Below, piece by piece: positions 1 to 9,008 of a stretch of DNA of 64,000 nucleotides (position 1 is its first letter; each line of letters begins with the position of its first letter). A program made the position numbers and the translations under genes. This DNA comes from Oscillibacter valericigenes Sjm18-20 (GTDB lineage Bacteria > Bacillota > Clostridia > Oscillospirales > Oscillospiraceae), in the NCBI GenBank assembly GCA_000283575.1, contig AP012044.1, positions 186,001-250,000 of the forward strand. Direction: 5' to 3'. Under the pieces are notes generated by a model. The model had not been told where the DNA came from. It saw nothing but the letters and a program-made list of their open reading frames with translations, and made no database searches.

Positions 1-1
1 C

Positions 2-370
2 GCCGCCGGCATCGCAACGCCGCTCGTTGGTCAAGACTATGAACCCTATGAGTTGGGGCCGGGCGACCCACCGGGAGCAGCATTTGCAATTCGTATTCAG
101 GGCGACTCCATGGAGCCGTATTTCCCAGACGGTTCAACGGCATTTGTGAATCACGGCGCACTGGCGGACGGAGATATCGGGGTCTTCTGCGTAGATGGCG
201 GAACAGTCTGCAAGCAATACCACTACGATAGAGTTCTGGGAATTACGTATCTGTTTTCCCTGAATCGGGAGCGGGCCGACTGTGATGTGGTAATTACGAG
301 GGATAGCAATCAGTCTCTTGTGTGTCAAGGGAGGGTTATGACAAAAAAGCGGTTCCCTCTGCCACAATAA
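2..370 (+). CDS. S24-type repressor, C-terminal part (cut by window edge)
   Basis: The reading frame is open from the first bases, so the N-terminal HTH half lies outside the window. The visible 122 residues form a LexA/CI-like S24 domain. They begin with an Ala-Ala-Gly stretch that resembles the self-cleavage site, followed by the serine motif GDSMEP and the lysine in VCKQ that complete the Ser-Lys dyad. It is clearly related to the intact regulator at 61550-62308 (shared IQGDSM, FCVDGG, CKQY, LFSLNRER). Together with the integrase that follows, it suggests the control end of a phage or integrative element. Repressor autocleavage is family knowledge; the element context is inference. Confidence 0.85.
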   Translation, partial: AAGIATPLVGQDYEPYELGPGDPPGAAFAIRIQGDSMEPYFPDGSTAFVNHGALADGDIGVFCVDGGTVCKQYHYDRVLGITYLFSLNRERADCDVVITRDSNQSLVCQGRVMTKKRFPLPQ

Positions 371-375
371 AAAAA

Positions 376-403
376 CCGTCCCGGTACTGGCATACCGGGA
401 CGG
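376..403. terminator. Perfect 11-bp hairpin after the repressor
   Basis: An 11-bp perfect stem (376-386 with 393-403) and a 6-nt loop begin 5 bases after the repressor stop codon. The A-run lies on the left, so the T-tail is on the minus strand. On the plus strand it is a hairpin without a U-tract. Confidence 0.5.
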
Positions 404-497
404 CTAGAGCAGATTTTCAAGGGGGATTCTTCCTTGGGGCCTCTGCGCCCCTATCTTATCACAGTTGCGACGCTATGAAAAGGGGGATTTTTTTACT

Positions 498-1604
498 ATG
501 GCAAAGTATTATGTGCGCCCGGACGGGCTGCATGAATCCATCAGAACCATCAACGGCAAGCGTGTCCCGTTCCGGGGAAAGTCTGACCGCGAAGTAGACA
601 AGAAGATCCTGGGATACAGGGAAATTGCAAAGAAGGGGAGAAGGGTCAAAGAGATCGCAAAGGAATGGGAGATTTCCCGCGAAAGCGAGATTTCGGAAAG
701 CTCCCGCCACGTCTATTCATACGCCGTCGCGCGGCTGGTTGATTCAGTGGGGGACAAATTCTCCTCTGAGGTCACTCCGCAGGAGCTGCAAAAGCAGATC
801 AGCGACTTTGCAAGGACCCACAGCCGGAACACCGCACAGATCGAACTGGCCGTCATGAAAATGATTTTTGACGCTGCTGTAGTGTCCGGTGATATCGCTG
901 CGTCCCCGGCGGATAAGGTGCGACTCCCAAAGCACACGGTGGCCCCGAAGCGGCGCGAATCTTTGACAGACGAGCAGGAGCGGGCGCTGGTGGCTCTGGA
1001 AGACCACAGGAAAGGCGAGGGCGTATCCCTTGGATACTTTCTCATGTTTACCGGCTGCCGCCGTGGGGAAGCGCTGGCGTTATCTTACAGCGATATAGAT
1101 TTCAAGGCCGGCTGTATTCACATTACAAAAAAGCTATCCTATGCAAGCGGAAACCCTGTATTGGAAGATCACCTGAAAAGCGCCAACGGCTTGCGGGACA
1201 TCCCGCTTCTACCGTCCCTAGCGGCACGTATTCCCAAAAATCGAATAGGGTTGTTGTTCCCCGGTAAGGACGGTGGATTTATGCGGGCCTCTGAAATCCA
1301 TTCCTTATGGAGGGCCTACTGCCGGGAGGCCGGGTTAAACGAAATCCAGCAGACGGACAACGGGGAGATCGTGGAGACATTCCCCATAACGCCGCATTGT
1401 CTCCGGCACAGCTTCGCCACGATCTGCTACGAAGCCGGGATAGATCCCCGGCAGGCGGCGGAGATCGTCGGCGATACGCCGCAGGTTCTGGAGACGGTGT
1501 ATACCCATCTGCGGGATGGCCACCGAAAGAGCGCGGCGGACAAGCTGGCGGAATATGTGACGACACTGGAACAGTCCATTCTAAGCGGAGAGAAGCACGG
1601 ATAG
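498..1604 (+). CDS. Tyrosine recombinase / phage-type integrase
   Basis: 368 residues. It has an N-terminal arm-binding region, a SAM-like core-binding domain (about 55-150) and a C-terminal catalytic domain. The visible catalytic elements are Arg in TGCRRGEAL, the HCLRHSFAT box (H-x-x-R) and the nucleophile Tyr in ETVYTHL. The ATG at 498 is chosen because a purine-rich AAAAGGGGGA lies about 11 bases upstream; the longer TTG start at 465 has no such site. The neighbour is the S24 repressor, so this is probably the integration module of an element reaching leftwards out of the window. No attachment repeat could be identified on this side. Confidence 0.9.
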   Translation: MAKYYVRPDGLHESIRTINGKRVPFRGKSDREVDKKILGYREIAKKGRRVKEIAKEWEISRESEISESSRHVYSYAVARLVDSVGDKFSSEVTPQELQKQISDFARTHSRNTAQIELAVMKMIFDAAVVSGDIAASPADKVRLPKHTVAPKRRESLTDEQERALVALEDHRKGEGVSLGYFLMFTGCRRGEALALSYSDIDFKAGCIHITKKLSYASGNPVLEDHLKSANGLRDIPLLPSLAARIPKNRIGLLFPGKDGGFMRASEIHSLWRAYCREAGLNEIQQTDNGEIVETFPITPHCLRHSFATICYEAGIDPRQAAEIVGDTPQVLETVYTHLRDGHRKSAADKLAEYVTTLEQSILSGEKHG

Positions 1605-1812
1605 TTTTCCACAAAGCTTTTCACTGTGTATTTTCTGTGTATTTTATTTTTTAAAAATATTTCAGAACATTTCAATCAATAAATTTTAAGGAGTTCAGCA
1701 AACCGCTGAAAGCACTAAGAATTTACGGATAATTACAAAATTACTGAAAATATGAGGACAAGACTAGATTTAAAGATACTTTAAATTTATTCTGGTACAG
1801 TATTCCGCAAAT

Positions 1813-1861
1813 AAAAGGGACCCTTCATCGTGTTTTTTCTCCACGATGAAGGGCCCCTTTT
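1813..1861. terminator. Bidirectional terminator
   Basis: A 12-bp perfect inner stem (1821-1832 with 1842-1853) is extended by AAAGGG/CCCTTT with one mismatch. A-rich sequence on the left and T-rich on the right let it serve both the integrase side and the leftward M20 gene. Confidence 0.8.
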
Positions 1862-1872
1862 TATTAAGATAT

Positions 1873-3045
1873 TCAGCTGTTTTGAAGATAATCCTCCGCG
1901 AACTGTGCATATAATGCGGAACCGCGGTGCAAAGCGCGTTCATCCACTTTAAATTTGTCGCTGTGGTTGCCGTAAACCGCGCCAATTTCAGAATTGCGTG
2001 CGCCGATAAACGCATAGATGCCCGGTATCTTTTCCATAAAGTACGCGAAGTCCTCCGAACCGGTCATCTTCTCCAGAGGGGCCAGACCTTCCTCTCCATA
2101 GAGCTTTGCAGCGGCATTTCTGGCGATGCGGTTCAAATCGTCGTGCTCGTTGATCACGGGGCCCGGAAACTGCCAATACTCCAAGCTGGCATCGGCTCCG
2201 CAGCCCTTCGCCGTATTTTCGATCATATCCCGCATGATGCCCTCGATATCTTTGCGAAGCTCGCGGGAAAATGTACGGATGGTCCCTTCCATCTCCACCT
2301 TATCGGCGATCACATTAAAGACATCTCCCCCGTGAATGGTGCCGATGCTGATGACCAGCGGGTTGAGCGGGTTGTTGCGGCGGCTGACAAATGTCTGCAG
2401 GTTGTTGATTACGGCGGCGGCCGCTACGATGGCGTCCGTTCCCATGTGGGGGGCGGAGCCGTGGCACGCCCTGCCCCGTACCGTGATCTTGAAGTTGTCG
2501 CAGGAAGCCATGCGGCCTCCCCCCTCCACATTGATCTTGGGCGCGTCCAGCGTCCCCCAGATATGCATACCCATGATGGCGTCCACCCCGTCGAGCAGAC
2601 CCTCTTCCACGTAGTATTCCGCACCGTGGCAGGTCTCTTCTGCTGCCTGAAAAAGCAGCTTCACGGTGCCGCACAGCTCCTGACGGATGTCCGAAAGAAT
2701 TTTCGCCGCACCCAGCAGCATGGCAATATGGCAGTCGTGACCGCACGCGTGCATCACGCCCTGATTCTGGGAGGAAAATGGCACGTCTGCATGCTCTTGA
2801 ATCGGCAGCGCGTCGATATCCGCGCGCAGCATCACTGTTTTCCCCGGTTTGCCTCCCCGGATCACGCCGAGAACACCTGTCCTGCCGCGGAACCTTTTTG
2901 TCTCGATTCCCATGGCCTCCAGGTCAGACATGATGGAATCCGAGGTTTTCTCTTCCTTCCAGCTCAGCTCCGGATGCTGGTGGTAATATCTTCTTCTCTC
3001 GATAATAAAGGAATCATACTGTTTGGCCAGTTCTTTGATTGACAT
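1873..3045 (-). CDS. M20-family amidohydrolase / aminoacylase
   Basis: 390 residues, the normal length for M20D metallohydrolases, which remove acyl groups from N-acyl amino acids or act on related amides in the cytosol. Metal-ligand motifs in order are HACGHDCH (about 97-104), AAEE in FQAAEETCHG, MHIWG and the C-terminal GSEDFAYF. The central dimerisation lid contains RGRACHGSAPHMG. The start at 3045 follows AAAGGAG at 8 bases; a GTG at 3069 would lie upstream of that site and is rejected. Upstream are remnants of a membrane protein and an RpiR regulator, so this gene may be the survivor of a small peptide or amide catabolic cluster. The substrate cannot be read from sequence. Confidence 0.9.
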   Translation of the reverse strand: MSIKELAKQYDSFIIERRRYYHQHPELSWKEEKTSDSIMSDLEAMGIETKRFRGRTGVLGVIRGGKPGKTVMLRADIDALPIQEHADVPFSSQNQGVMHACGHDCHIAMLLGAAKILSDIRQELCGTVKLLFQAAEETCHGAEYYVEEGLLDGVDAIMGMHIWGTLDAPKINVEGGGRMASCDNFKITVRGRACHGSAPHMGTDAIVAAAAVINNLQTFVSRRNNPLNPLVISIGTIHGGDVFNVIADKVEMEGTIRTFSRELRKDIEGIMRDMIENTAKGCGADASLEYWQFPGPVINEHDDLNRIARNAAAKLYGEEGLAPLEKMTGSEDFAYFMEKIPGIYAFIGARNSEIGAVYGNHSDKFKVDERALHRGSALYAQFAEDYLQNS

Positions 3046-3087
3046 TGCTGTTAACTCCTTTCCGCGCACCCAATAATGTTTTAATTA

Positions 3088-3171
3088 TTACAGATTGATA
3101 AAGATCCCTGCGATAATGACAAAGATAATTGTGAAGTCATATTTCTCACCGGGGGACGAGCCGTTTCCGGC
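3088..3171 (-). pseudogene. C-terminal scrap of a membrane protein
   Basis: The minus strand encodes 27 codons up to a TAA. They end in a hydrophobic helix (DFTIIFVIIAGIFINL) preceded by a polar linker, and an in-frame stop closes the frame on the upstream side. This looks like the last transmembrane segment of a transporter whose body is gone. It lies directly upstream of the M20 gene in the same direction, where a substrate transporter would be expected. Confidence 0.4.
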
Positions 3172-3180
3172 CTATTTGTG

Positions 3181-3372
3181 CTACCATGCCATCGGGTTGC
3201 TCATCTCACTGCGAAACTCCGCACGACCCCGGAACCCCAGCTCTCTTACGAAGCGGATCACCGAGGTATCGCTGACGCCGACAGTCATAGATCGCGTGGT
3301 GGCTGTCTGCAAACCGACGGCGCTCAGGTTTTCAAGGATATAATTCGCGATTCTGCGGTCGGCTTCGCTCAA
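3181..3372 (-). pseudogene. RpiR-family regulator, N-terminal HTH fragment
   Basis: About 63 residues match the start of RpiR-type regulators: LSEADRRIANYILENL, then a helix-turn-helix with VSDTSVIRFVRELGFRG. The sugar-phosphate (SIS) effector domain that should follow is absent; the frame stops after MAW. No ATG or ribosome-binding site precedes it, since an in-frame TAA lies about 12 codons upstream. The gene is therefore a relic of a regulator of a carbohydrate or amide cluster, apparently fused by deletion to the membrane-protein scrap next to it. Confidence 0.65.
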
Positions 3373-3514
3373 TTCTATACTCTGAATCTTTTGTCCGAAT
3401 CGTCTTTATCGGTTGTCCCCTTTTATTTTTCTGCTTTTTTAGAATATCACATCCGACAGAGGCCGTCAATGCGGCGGTCCCGCAGCCTGCCAGGACAGAC
3501 CGGAGGAGACAAAA

Positions 3515-3552
3515 AGCACCCGGAATGCAATAAAAATTGCATCCCGGGTGCT
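3515..3552 (-). terminator. Intrinsic terminator, minus strand
   Basis: A 17-bp stem with one A-C mismatch (3515-3531 with 3536-3552) and an A-rich loop. The AAAAA at 3511-3515 supplies the U-tract on the minus strand. It follows the stop codon of the coding remnant at 3563. Confidence 0.75.
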
Positions 3553-3562
3553 GCGCGCGAAA

Positions 3563-3724
3563 TTACTGAAGGGCGCTCGGTGCCTTCCCCAGCCGATCCA
3601 GCGCAATTTTCGGGTTTTCCATGGAATCGGAATAGGAAATGGGGATTTTTCCGGGAACGTTATACGCCTCGCTGGGGACTATGGAGATCAGGGCCTTCCT
3701 GGTCTCTATTCTAATTGCGTTAAA
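3563..3724 (-). pseudogene. Unidentified C-terminal coding remnant
   Basis: The minus strand has 53 sense codons with protein-like composition (for example ISIVPSEAYNVPGKIPISYS) that end in TAA 11 bases before a good terminator. The frame upstream fades into AT-rich sequence without a start codon. This pattern fits the last part of a deleted gene. The family was not recognised. Confidence 0.35.
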
Positions 3725-4315
3725 GAACTTCCCCTTAAAAAAGCACCAATATTTATTATATATATATTACTGCTTTCTAAGTTTGCAGAAAAAACCGAAC
3801 ATTTCCCGTTCAATTTTTTCTTTGTTTCATATAGTTCAGAATGCTTAGGTATTTTGCAAGCAGCTCCAAGAGATTAGACATATCATAAACATTACATAAA
3901 TTTTATTGCGTTATAAATCAAGCCTTTCAGTTAATAGACTTTTATCAAAACCCATCTGCGGTCCTGACAAGTAAGAAAGTATTAACTCCGCTTTGCTTAA
4001 TCAAGATTGGTTCCTTTATAAACGTAGTGCAAAATATGGTTCTCACTCAGCCATTTTAAAGGCTCGATAACCTTTAGAGAATTCATTTACAGCACCAAGC
4101 GCTTTTCCGGCAACATTTCGGCTGAAAACGCCATAAGAATCCCTTTTTTGAATGTCATCATAGTTTTCGTCACAGCAAATTATCAAATTATTTTGGCCGG
4201 AACAGTTATCAACTGATATTGTCTATTAAAACGTTTCTATTGATTGCCTGAATAACCATTTATAGCTGCTTTGCACTCATTGCAATCGGATGTAATCCCA
4301 AATAGATAGCCGACC
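3725..4315. other. AT-rich decay zone
   Basis: No intact gene. On the minus strand, 4043-4222 encodes 59 protein-like codons (including RDSYGVFSRNVAGKALGAVN) ending in TGA, and 4232-4310 holds another short frame with CNECKAAING. Both lack starts and look like debris from deleted genes; neither was identified. Confidence 0.4.
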
Positions 4316-5098
4316 TTACAGCTCTACGTTGTTCATTCTATTTACAGATTTCGTGACCTGTTCTGCACAATCTTTTATCTTTGAATAAGCGCCAGTGGAC
4401 TTTTTAGACAATTCGCTCATTTCTCTTGCCACAATAGCAAAGCTGTTTCCTGCCCGCCCGGCTCTCGAAGCTTCAATCATCGCGTTAATTGATAGAATGT
4501 TTTCCATGGAAGCAATATCTTCAAGCTCTGAAGTGTTGGTTTTAATACTGCTGATATTACTTGTTACGCTGGATAGCTCTGAATTAAAAACATCCACCTT
4601 CTTTTTGTTCATATTTTCAATATATTTAAGGTTAATAAGCAAGTTTACTACGTCTGCCAATAAGCCTGCTGAAGCTTGAATGCTTTTTTCATTTTTAATA
4701 GGAACTTTATGCAGAGCTTTTATGTATTCATCCTCGTTTATACCCAGTTCTCTAGCAATTTTGCGGAAGTAAGCTTCATCCGGCTCATTTGGCAGTACCT
4801 GACCGCCAATAATAGCGCCCACTTTTTCACCGTTAATTACAAGATCGCATGAAAAGTCCATAAGACCTGCGTGACAATAATAAGTGCCTGTACACTCGTT
4901 ATCGCATTTTACGCAGCGACGCAGCCCTTCTGCGGAACCACGGGTATATTTCATGCAAAATTCAGTAAAATTACTCCCTTCGGTTATATAGTTCCCGTTC
5001 ATATCCACAGCGATGGCAGCTAGCCCTGTTGCATCAGAAAACTTATCTTGTATCTGCTGCAGAGTCTTTTTGTCAATTAACTTATTAATGTCAATCAT
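4316..5098 (-). CDS. PocR-domain sensor with short MCP-like tail
   Basis: 260 residues. Residues 1-165 form a PocR ligand-binding domain with the usual cysteine cluster (CVKCDNECTGTYYCHAG) and the GGQVLPNEPDE loop. The tail is a coiled coil whose tip, INAMIEASRAGRAG, is the conserved hairpin of methyl-accepting chemotaxis signalling domains. The coiled coil is much shorter than in a full receptor and there is no transmembrane segment, so this is a soluble sensor. The ATG at 5098 has AAGGGG 7-8 bases upstream; the start 8 codons earlier is weaker. The family senses small organic molecules or hydrocarbons; the ligand here is unknown. Confidence 0.8.
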   Translation of the reverse strand: MIDINKLIDKKTLQQIQDKFSDATGLAAIAVDMNGNYITEGSNFTEFCMKYTRGSAEGLRRCVKCDNECTGTYYCHAGLMDFSCDLVINGEKVGAIIGGQVLPNEPDEAYFRKIARELGINEDEYIKALHKVPIKNEKSIQASAGLLADVVNLLINLKYIENMNKKKVDVFNSELSSVTSNISSIKTNTSELEDIASMENILSINAMIEASRAGRAGNSFAIVAREMSELSKKSTGAYSKIKDCAEQVTKSVNRMNNVEL

Positions 5099-5436
5099 AA
5101 GATTACCCCTTCTACGCTTCAATTCCTAAAAATGGCAGGCAGAGAATAACCGTTTGGTTATATTTTATACTATAATATGATTTTGTTTAAAGCATATTGT
5201 AATATTAAATCCAAAGCTGGTATTATATAAACTTTCAACAAAAGGACACTCAAAATCCAGATTGCCCAACAAGCCCCGCCTTTTCGTATGGCCTTTATTT
5301 TACCACTCTTGAAAATGTCGCTCACAAATTTACTTATTTTCATAAATCCCGAAGTTGCACCACCTTTAAGCGACGATTTTCTTTTTCTTATAACCCGTCG
5401 GAGTGGCAGATTGAGCAGCGCATCCAGCTCCTGCGC
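5099..5436. other. Region without a supported gene
   Basis: AT-rich upstream region of the PocR gene. Frames exist on both strands but none has a start with a ribosome-binding site or a family resemblance. Confidence 0.4.
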
Positions 5437-5902
5437 TACTGCCATCATTGAGCGGTATCGCCGACGGGAAAGCAGTGTAGAAGAAGCGCTCGTCGAGATG
5501 TATCTGGCCGGCGCGTTTCCGTACGTCGTGTAGAAGCCATCACCAAAACCCTCTGGGGCAGCACGGCCTTCTCCCTCCACCATCAGCAAGCTGAATAAAA
5601 AAGCCTACGTCCATATTGAGGACTGGCGCAACCGACCTCTGCAGGGCGGGTGTTATCCGTATGTGTACGTGGACGGCATTTACCTGCGCCGCAACTGGGG
5701 CGGTGAATATGAAAATGTAGCCATTTTGGTGGCAATCGCGGTCAATGAGGATGGCTACCGCGAAGTTTTGGGTGCTGCCGAGGGCATGAAAGAGGACAAG
5801 GCCAGTTGGGTCAGCTTCTTTCAGTGGCTCAAAGGACGTGGGCTGGACGGGGTAAAACTTATCGTCGGCGACAAGTGCCAGTGCAATCCTTTTTGCGCAT
5901 AA
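5437..5902 (+). pseudogene. IS256-family transposase, broken N-terminal and central part
   Basis: Frame-shifted pieces of a mutator-type (IS256) transposase lie in order: ERYRRRESSVEEALVEMYLAG, then VSVRRVEAITKTLWG in a second frame, then ISKLNKKAYVHIEDWRNRPL and YVDGIYLRRNWGGEYENV. The DGIYL aspartate is the first catalytic acid of the family. The sequence ends after VGDKC, losing the rest of the DDE domain. At least two frameshifts show that it is inactive. A C-terminal IS256 scrap lies on the opposite strand near 10.3 kb. Confidence 0.85.
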
Positions 5903-5973
5903 TCTTTGACACTACCTTCTTGACACTACCTTTAGCGCATACTTGTTGACATTACCTGACACTTGACATATGG
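5895..5973. repeat. Two imperfect 40-bp units with repeated TTGACA motifs
   Basis: GCGCAT recurs at 5895 and 5935. Each unit carries two copies of a TTGACA-ACTACC-like element (5906, 5920, 5946, 5963). The cluster follows the transposase debris directly. No matching -10 boxes are evident. Confidence 0.6.
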
Positions 5974-5997
5974 TAAGTTTGCCGCTAATATAATGGC

Positions 5998-6031
5998 AAA
6001 GGGAACGGCACTTTTTCGCGCCGCTCCCTTT
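5998..6031. terminator. 12-bp hairpin
   Basis: 5998-6009 pairs with 6020-6031 with a single G-U. The loop is T-rich and there is no long U-tract. It may be a transcription stop or the end of a lost element. Confidence 0.45.
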
Positions 6032-6405
6032 CAGTGAATTTGCTCTTTCTGCACTGCGGCTTTGAGTTTAAACAAAATTCAGGAGACACCTGTAAAAAAA
6101 ATTTTGTGCTATAAAGTAGCACTTTAAACCAATATTGCGAAATCAGAAACGAGATATGCTCAATATTTATAATCTGGAGGGAAATTTATCAAGGCAGCGG
6201 GGAACCCGGTCATGCCTTTTTACTGTACACGAATCCTATTTTATCCGTTTTGCCTGTCTTGATTTATTATCAATTTGATAAATAGCACTTTCTACTCGAC
6301 CTGTACTTCACTTTTTTTCGCTTAAGGCCTCATTATAATCAACTTTATGTATCTTCCAATCCAAATTGCTCCAAAATTTAATTGTGAAAATTACTTATAG
6401 AATGG
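6032..6405. other. Upstream region of the AraC regulator
   Basis: AT-rich, with no gene supported on either strand. It presumably contains the promoter of the regulator, but no convincing box pair was found. Confidence 0.3.
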
Positions 6406-7263
6406 GTGATAATTTTGTTATCGAATTTCAGAAGTGATTTAGAGTTATTAGACGGTTTGGAAACAAATAGCATCAGGGCCTTATATTATGATCTTTCTCC
6501 TGGTTATCAAGATGATTATAAAACCTATGGATACACTAGGCTATGCACAATAACACAAGGAGAAAAATGCATTTCCGTTAATAGCAAGACTTTCAAATAC
6601 GATTCCAGAAATATTCTTGTTTTGCCATCTCATGCAAAAGTAGGCATGAAAATATATAGGCCAACCAAAGCAATCGTTTATGAGATTAATGATAAAGTAA
6701 TTGAACAAGTAAGTGAAAGAATTTGTAATGACTATTCTTTAACTCCCCAATTTTTTAAAAAATATAAATATTATTTAGGAAACAATAATTTTAATGAAAT
6801 TTTAAAAAAGATCCGGGACGAGCTGTTGTACAAAGAAAAAAATTCGGAATTTCTAGTTGATTTATATGTGCAGGAACTTGTCTATTACTTAATTCAAAAC
6901 GAAACTATTAAACAATTGCTGTTGGATAATAGTAACCCTGCAAATAAAGCAATACAATATATGAACAGCAACTATATGAAGCAAATTTCCATCAAGGAGA
7001 TTGCTTATAATTTAAGTATGTCAGAATCCAGTTTGTGCCAATATTTTAAAAAAATGACCGGAGTTACTCCAAATCAGTATTATACAAAAATAAAGCTGGA
7101 AAAGGCAAAAGAAATGTTAAAAAACACCAGCGTTACTGAAACGGCTTTCAATTTAGGTTATCTAAACATTTCTTACTTTATTACGCTTTTCAAAAAAATG
7201 TATGGTTTAACGCCGAAGCAATATAAAATGAAAATACAAAATAATGAAATCAGTGCCGAGTGA
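6406..7263 (+). CDS. AraC-family transcriptional regulator
   Basis: 285 residues, AT-rich codon use. The N-terminal 170 residues resemble a cupin-like sensor region. The C-terminal 100 residues hold the two AraC helix-turn-helix units: ISIKEIAYNLSMSESSLCQYFKKMTGVTP and VTETAFNLGYLNISYFITLFKKMYGLTPKQY. The start is a GTG with only a weak upstream purine stretch, so the first residues are uncertain. Neighbours are unrelated debris and a small membrane protein, so its target is not evident. Low GC compared with the sugar operon suggests separate ancestry. Confidence 0.85.
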   Translation: MIILLSNFRSDLELLDGLETNSIRALYYDLSPGYQDDYKTYGYTRLCTITQGEKCISVNSKTFKYDSRNILVLPSHAKVGMKIYRPTKAIVYEINDKVIEQVSERICNDYSLTPQFFKKYKYYLGNNNFNEILKKIRDELLYKEKNSEFLVDLYVQELVYYLIQNETIKQLLLDNSNPANKAIQYMNSNYMKQISIKEIAYNLSMSESSLCQYFKKMTGVTPNQYYTKIKLEKAKEMLKNTSVTETAFNLGYLNISYFITLFKKMYGLTPKQYKMKIQNNEISAE

Positions 7264-7360
7264 AAGTATACGGTCATGAACCCGGCAACTCAGCCAAGGA
7301 GCTAAGATAGGCAGATAAACAGAAACGCACGGATTACCACAACTTTAAGGAGGACACGAT

Positions 7361-7879
7361 ATGAGCAAGCAAATACCCAAAAGGGTACTGATTGTGATAT
7401 TCGTTATCACAACGATCCTTCTTTTGGGCTGGCGGTTGTGGCCGCGCTCGCTCTACGACATCTTTCGAATAGAGGAAGGGAGTATATCCAGCCTGAGTGT
7501 CAGCGTAACGGAGTATGGCGTCAAAAATGGGGACGCTTTTATGAATCAGTACCTTTTGAGTGCATTGTCCTCTGATAGCAATGATTTTTCTGCAATCCTG
7601 TCTATTTTGGAGAATTCTCAGTATCGTTCGGATTTCCGTAATTTATCACCTTGGGACATAGATAGCGTAGAATCAGGCAGCGGATATATCCATTACTCTG
7701 CCATCATTACATTGTGCTGGAGCAATACAAAAATAGGCGGTGGTGACTTGCTTTTCCTCAACGATAAAAAAGTTGCGGTTGGCTTAGATGCCAAGAACGG
7801 CTATCTGATCTTCCGCCCTGCAAACCGCAAGACGCTGGAGAACTTGGCTGCCTATTTGATGGAACACGGAGAACTCTAA
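7361..7879 (+). CDS. Membrane-anchored protein of unknown function
   Basis: 172 residues. One N-terminal transmembrane helix (about 8-24, VLIVIFVITTILLLGW) is followed by an extracytoplasmic domain with alternating beta-strand and helical character. A strong AAGGAGG precedes the ATG at 7361. No recognised domain or catalytic motif. It stands about 100 bases after the AraC gene in the same direction, without evidence of co-transcription. Confidence 0.7.
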   Translation: MSKQIPKRVLIVIFVITTILLLGWRLWPRSLYDIFRIEEGSISSLSVSVTEYGVKNGDAFMNQYLLSALSSDSNDFSAILSILENSQYRSDFRNLSPWDIDSVESGSGYIHYSAIITLCWSNTKIGGGDLLFLNDKKVAVGLDAKNGYLIFRPANRKTLENLAAYLMEHGEL

Positions 7880-8164
7880 GATGAATCTCTGAGGGCTTTT
7901 TTAGGTATAGATCTTTCCCTGATGCCTGTGCTCAATCAGGCATCTCGCAAGCGCCACGTAAGGCTGTACATCCTCGCGCGAATTTAGTGTAAAAAAGCAT
8001 GCTTGCATATGGATCTCTGTATATTAGAGCCCTGTTCACCAGACTTATTTGATCGCGTAGTAAAACAACTGGAATGTTTGCATGCCGTTTTCATAGACCG
8101 CAAATCTATTACGGATTGTATCTGTTCTCTGCGCAGAAAGAGTTCAATTCGGCGGGACGGATGC

Positions 8165-8572
8165 TTATGATTGAGGTAATACAGTAACTTCTACTCGATT
8201 ACCCTCCGGGTCCAGAATACACATTTCGTAGTATCCGTCACCGGTTTGATGGGGTTTAAGAATTACTTGGTAACCCAAGTCATTTGCTTTTTTTGCCATA
8301 GCATCTACTTCTTCTTTTGTTTCTACAGAAAAAGCGATATGAGTAAGGCCAATTGCCTCATGCCCATTTGTATTAATTCCATCAGAAATAGTGGGCATGT
8401 GCATCAGTTCTAAGCGGCTACCACTTCCAAAAGATAAAAAATACGACTCAAAGCTGGAGTGGAACTCCGTTGAATTCTGATATTTTTTGCCTGCTTTTCC
8501 ACGAAAAAGACGGCAATAAAAGGCTTTCATAGCTTCCAGATCTTTTGTCCAGATTGCTACATGCTCTAACAT
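8165..8572 (-). CDS. VOC-superfamily (glyoxalase-like) protein
   Basis: 135 residues, one bidomain of the vicinal-oxygen-chelate fold. It opens with MLEHVAIWTKDLEAMKAFY, has LELMH at the end of the first module, GLTHIAFSV at the start of the second and RVEVTVLP at the end. The putative metal ligands are His4, Glu in LELMH, His in THIAF and Glu in RVEVT, in the spacing of glyoxalase I-like proteins. The family includes lactoylglutathione lyases, antibiotic-binding proteins and dioxygenases; nothing here selects among them. Confidence 0.85.
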   Translation of the reverse strand: MLEHVAIWTKDLEAMKAFYCRLFRGKAGKKYQNSTEFHSSFESYFLSFGSGSRLELMHMPTISDGINTNGHEAIGLTHIAFSVETKEEVDAMAKKANDLGYQVILKPHQTGDGYYEMCILDPEGNRVEVTVLPQS

Positions 8573-8730
8573 GGAAATTCCCCCTTATTATACAGTCTCA
8601 TGCGTTACTTACTCTATTTTTGCATCTAAAGTAACTTGAACGCAAAACAATTATGGGAGGTTCACTCAGCCCCCATAGTTGCTTGGTTTGCTCATAATGC
8701 TAAACCAATTTAGAGATAGCTACCCCTTGA

Positions 8731-8928
8731 CCTTATAAAACGGGGTTGCTTCTCCACATCCTCGCAAAGAAAACCATTTTTAAGTAATACTTTTTGTGAA
8801 AGCCAATGCTCAATTTACAATTTCATCTGCCGCTTCTGGTGTATAGCTTTTTGCCGATATGCTTCGTCTATTCCGTATCCGATTTTGACGGCTCCCCTGT
8901 ATCCGGAGTTCCTTTAAAATAGATGCCC
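8731..8928 (-). pseudogene. GNAT acetyltransferase remnant
   Basis: On the minus strand, pieces in different frames read GIYFKGTPDTGE, IGYGIDEAYRQK, YTPEAADEIV and VLLKNGFLCEDVEK, in the order found in GNAT N-acetyltransferases. The IGYGID...YRxKGY segment is the acetyl-CoA-binding region of that family. Several frameshifts separate them, so the gene is dead. The rest of 8573-9008 shows no other coding signal. Confidence 0.6.
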
Positions 8929-9008
8929 GCTACTGGAACTCCTGCGTTGCCTTTGTGTTCCTACTCAACCCGCAGAATAGGCTGGCAATTATTAAGACTC
9001 TCTCAATA

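Noticed and set aside
1927-3042. Long open frame (371 codons) on the plus strand
   Set aside because: Exactly antisense to the M20 gene, which has all family motifs and a ribosome-binding site; the opposite frame has no family resemblance.
5895-5973. Possible CRISPR-like array
   Set aside because: Only two imperfect units without regular spacers and no cas genes nearby; no CRISPR array was seen anywhere in the window.
8009-8170. 53-codon frame on the plus strand
   Set aside because: No ribosome-binding site, no family resemblance, and it overlaps the end of the VOC gene.
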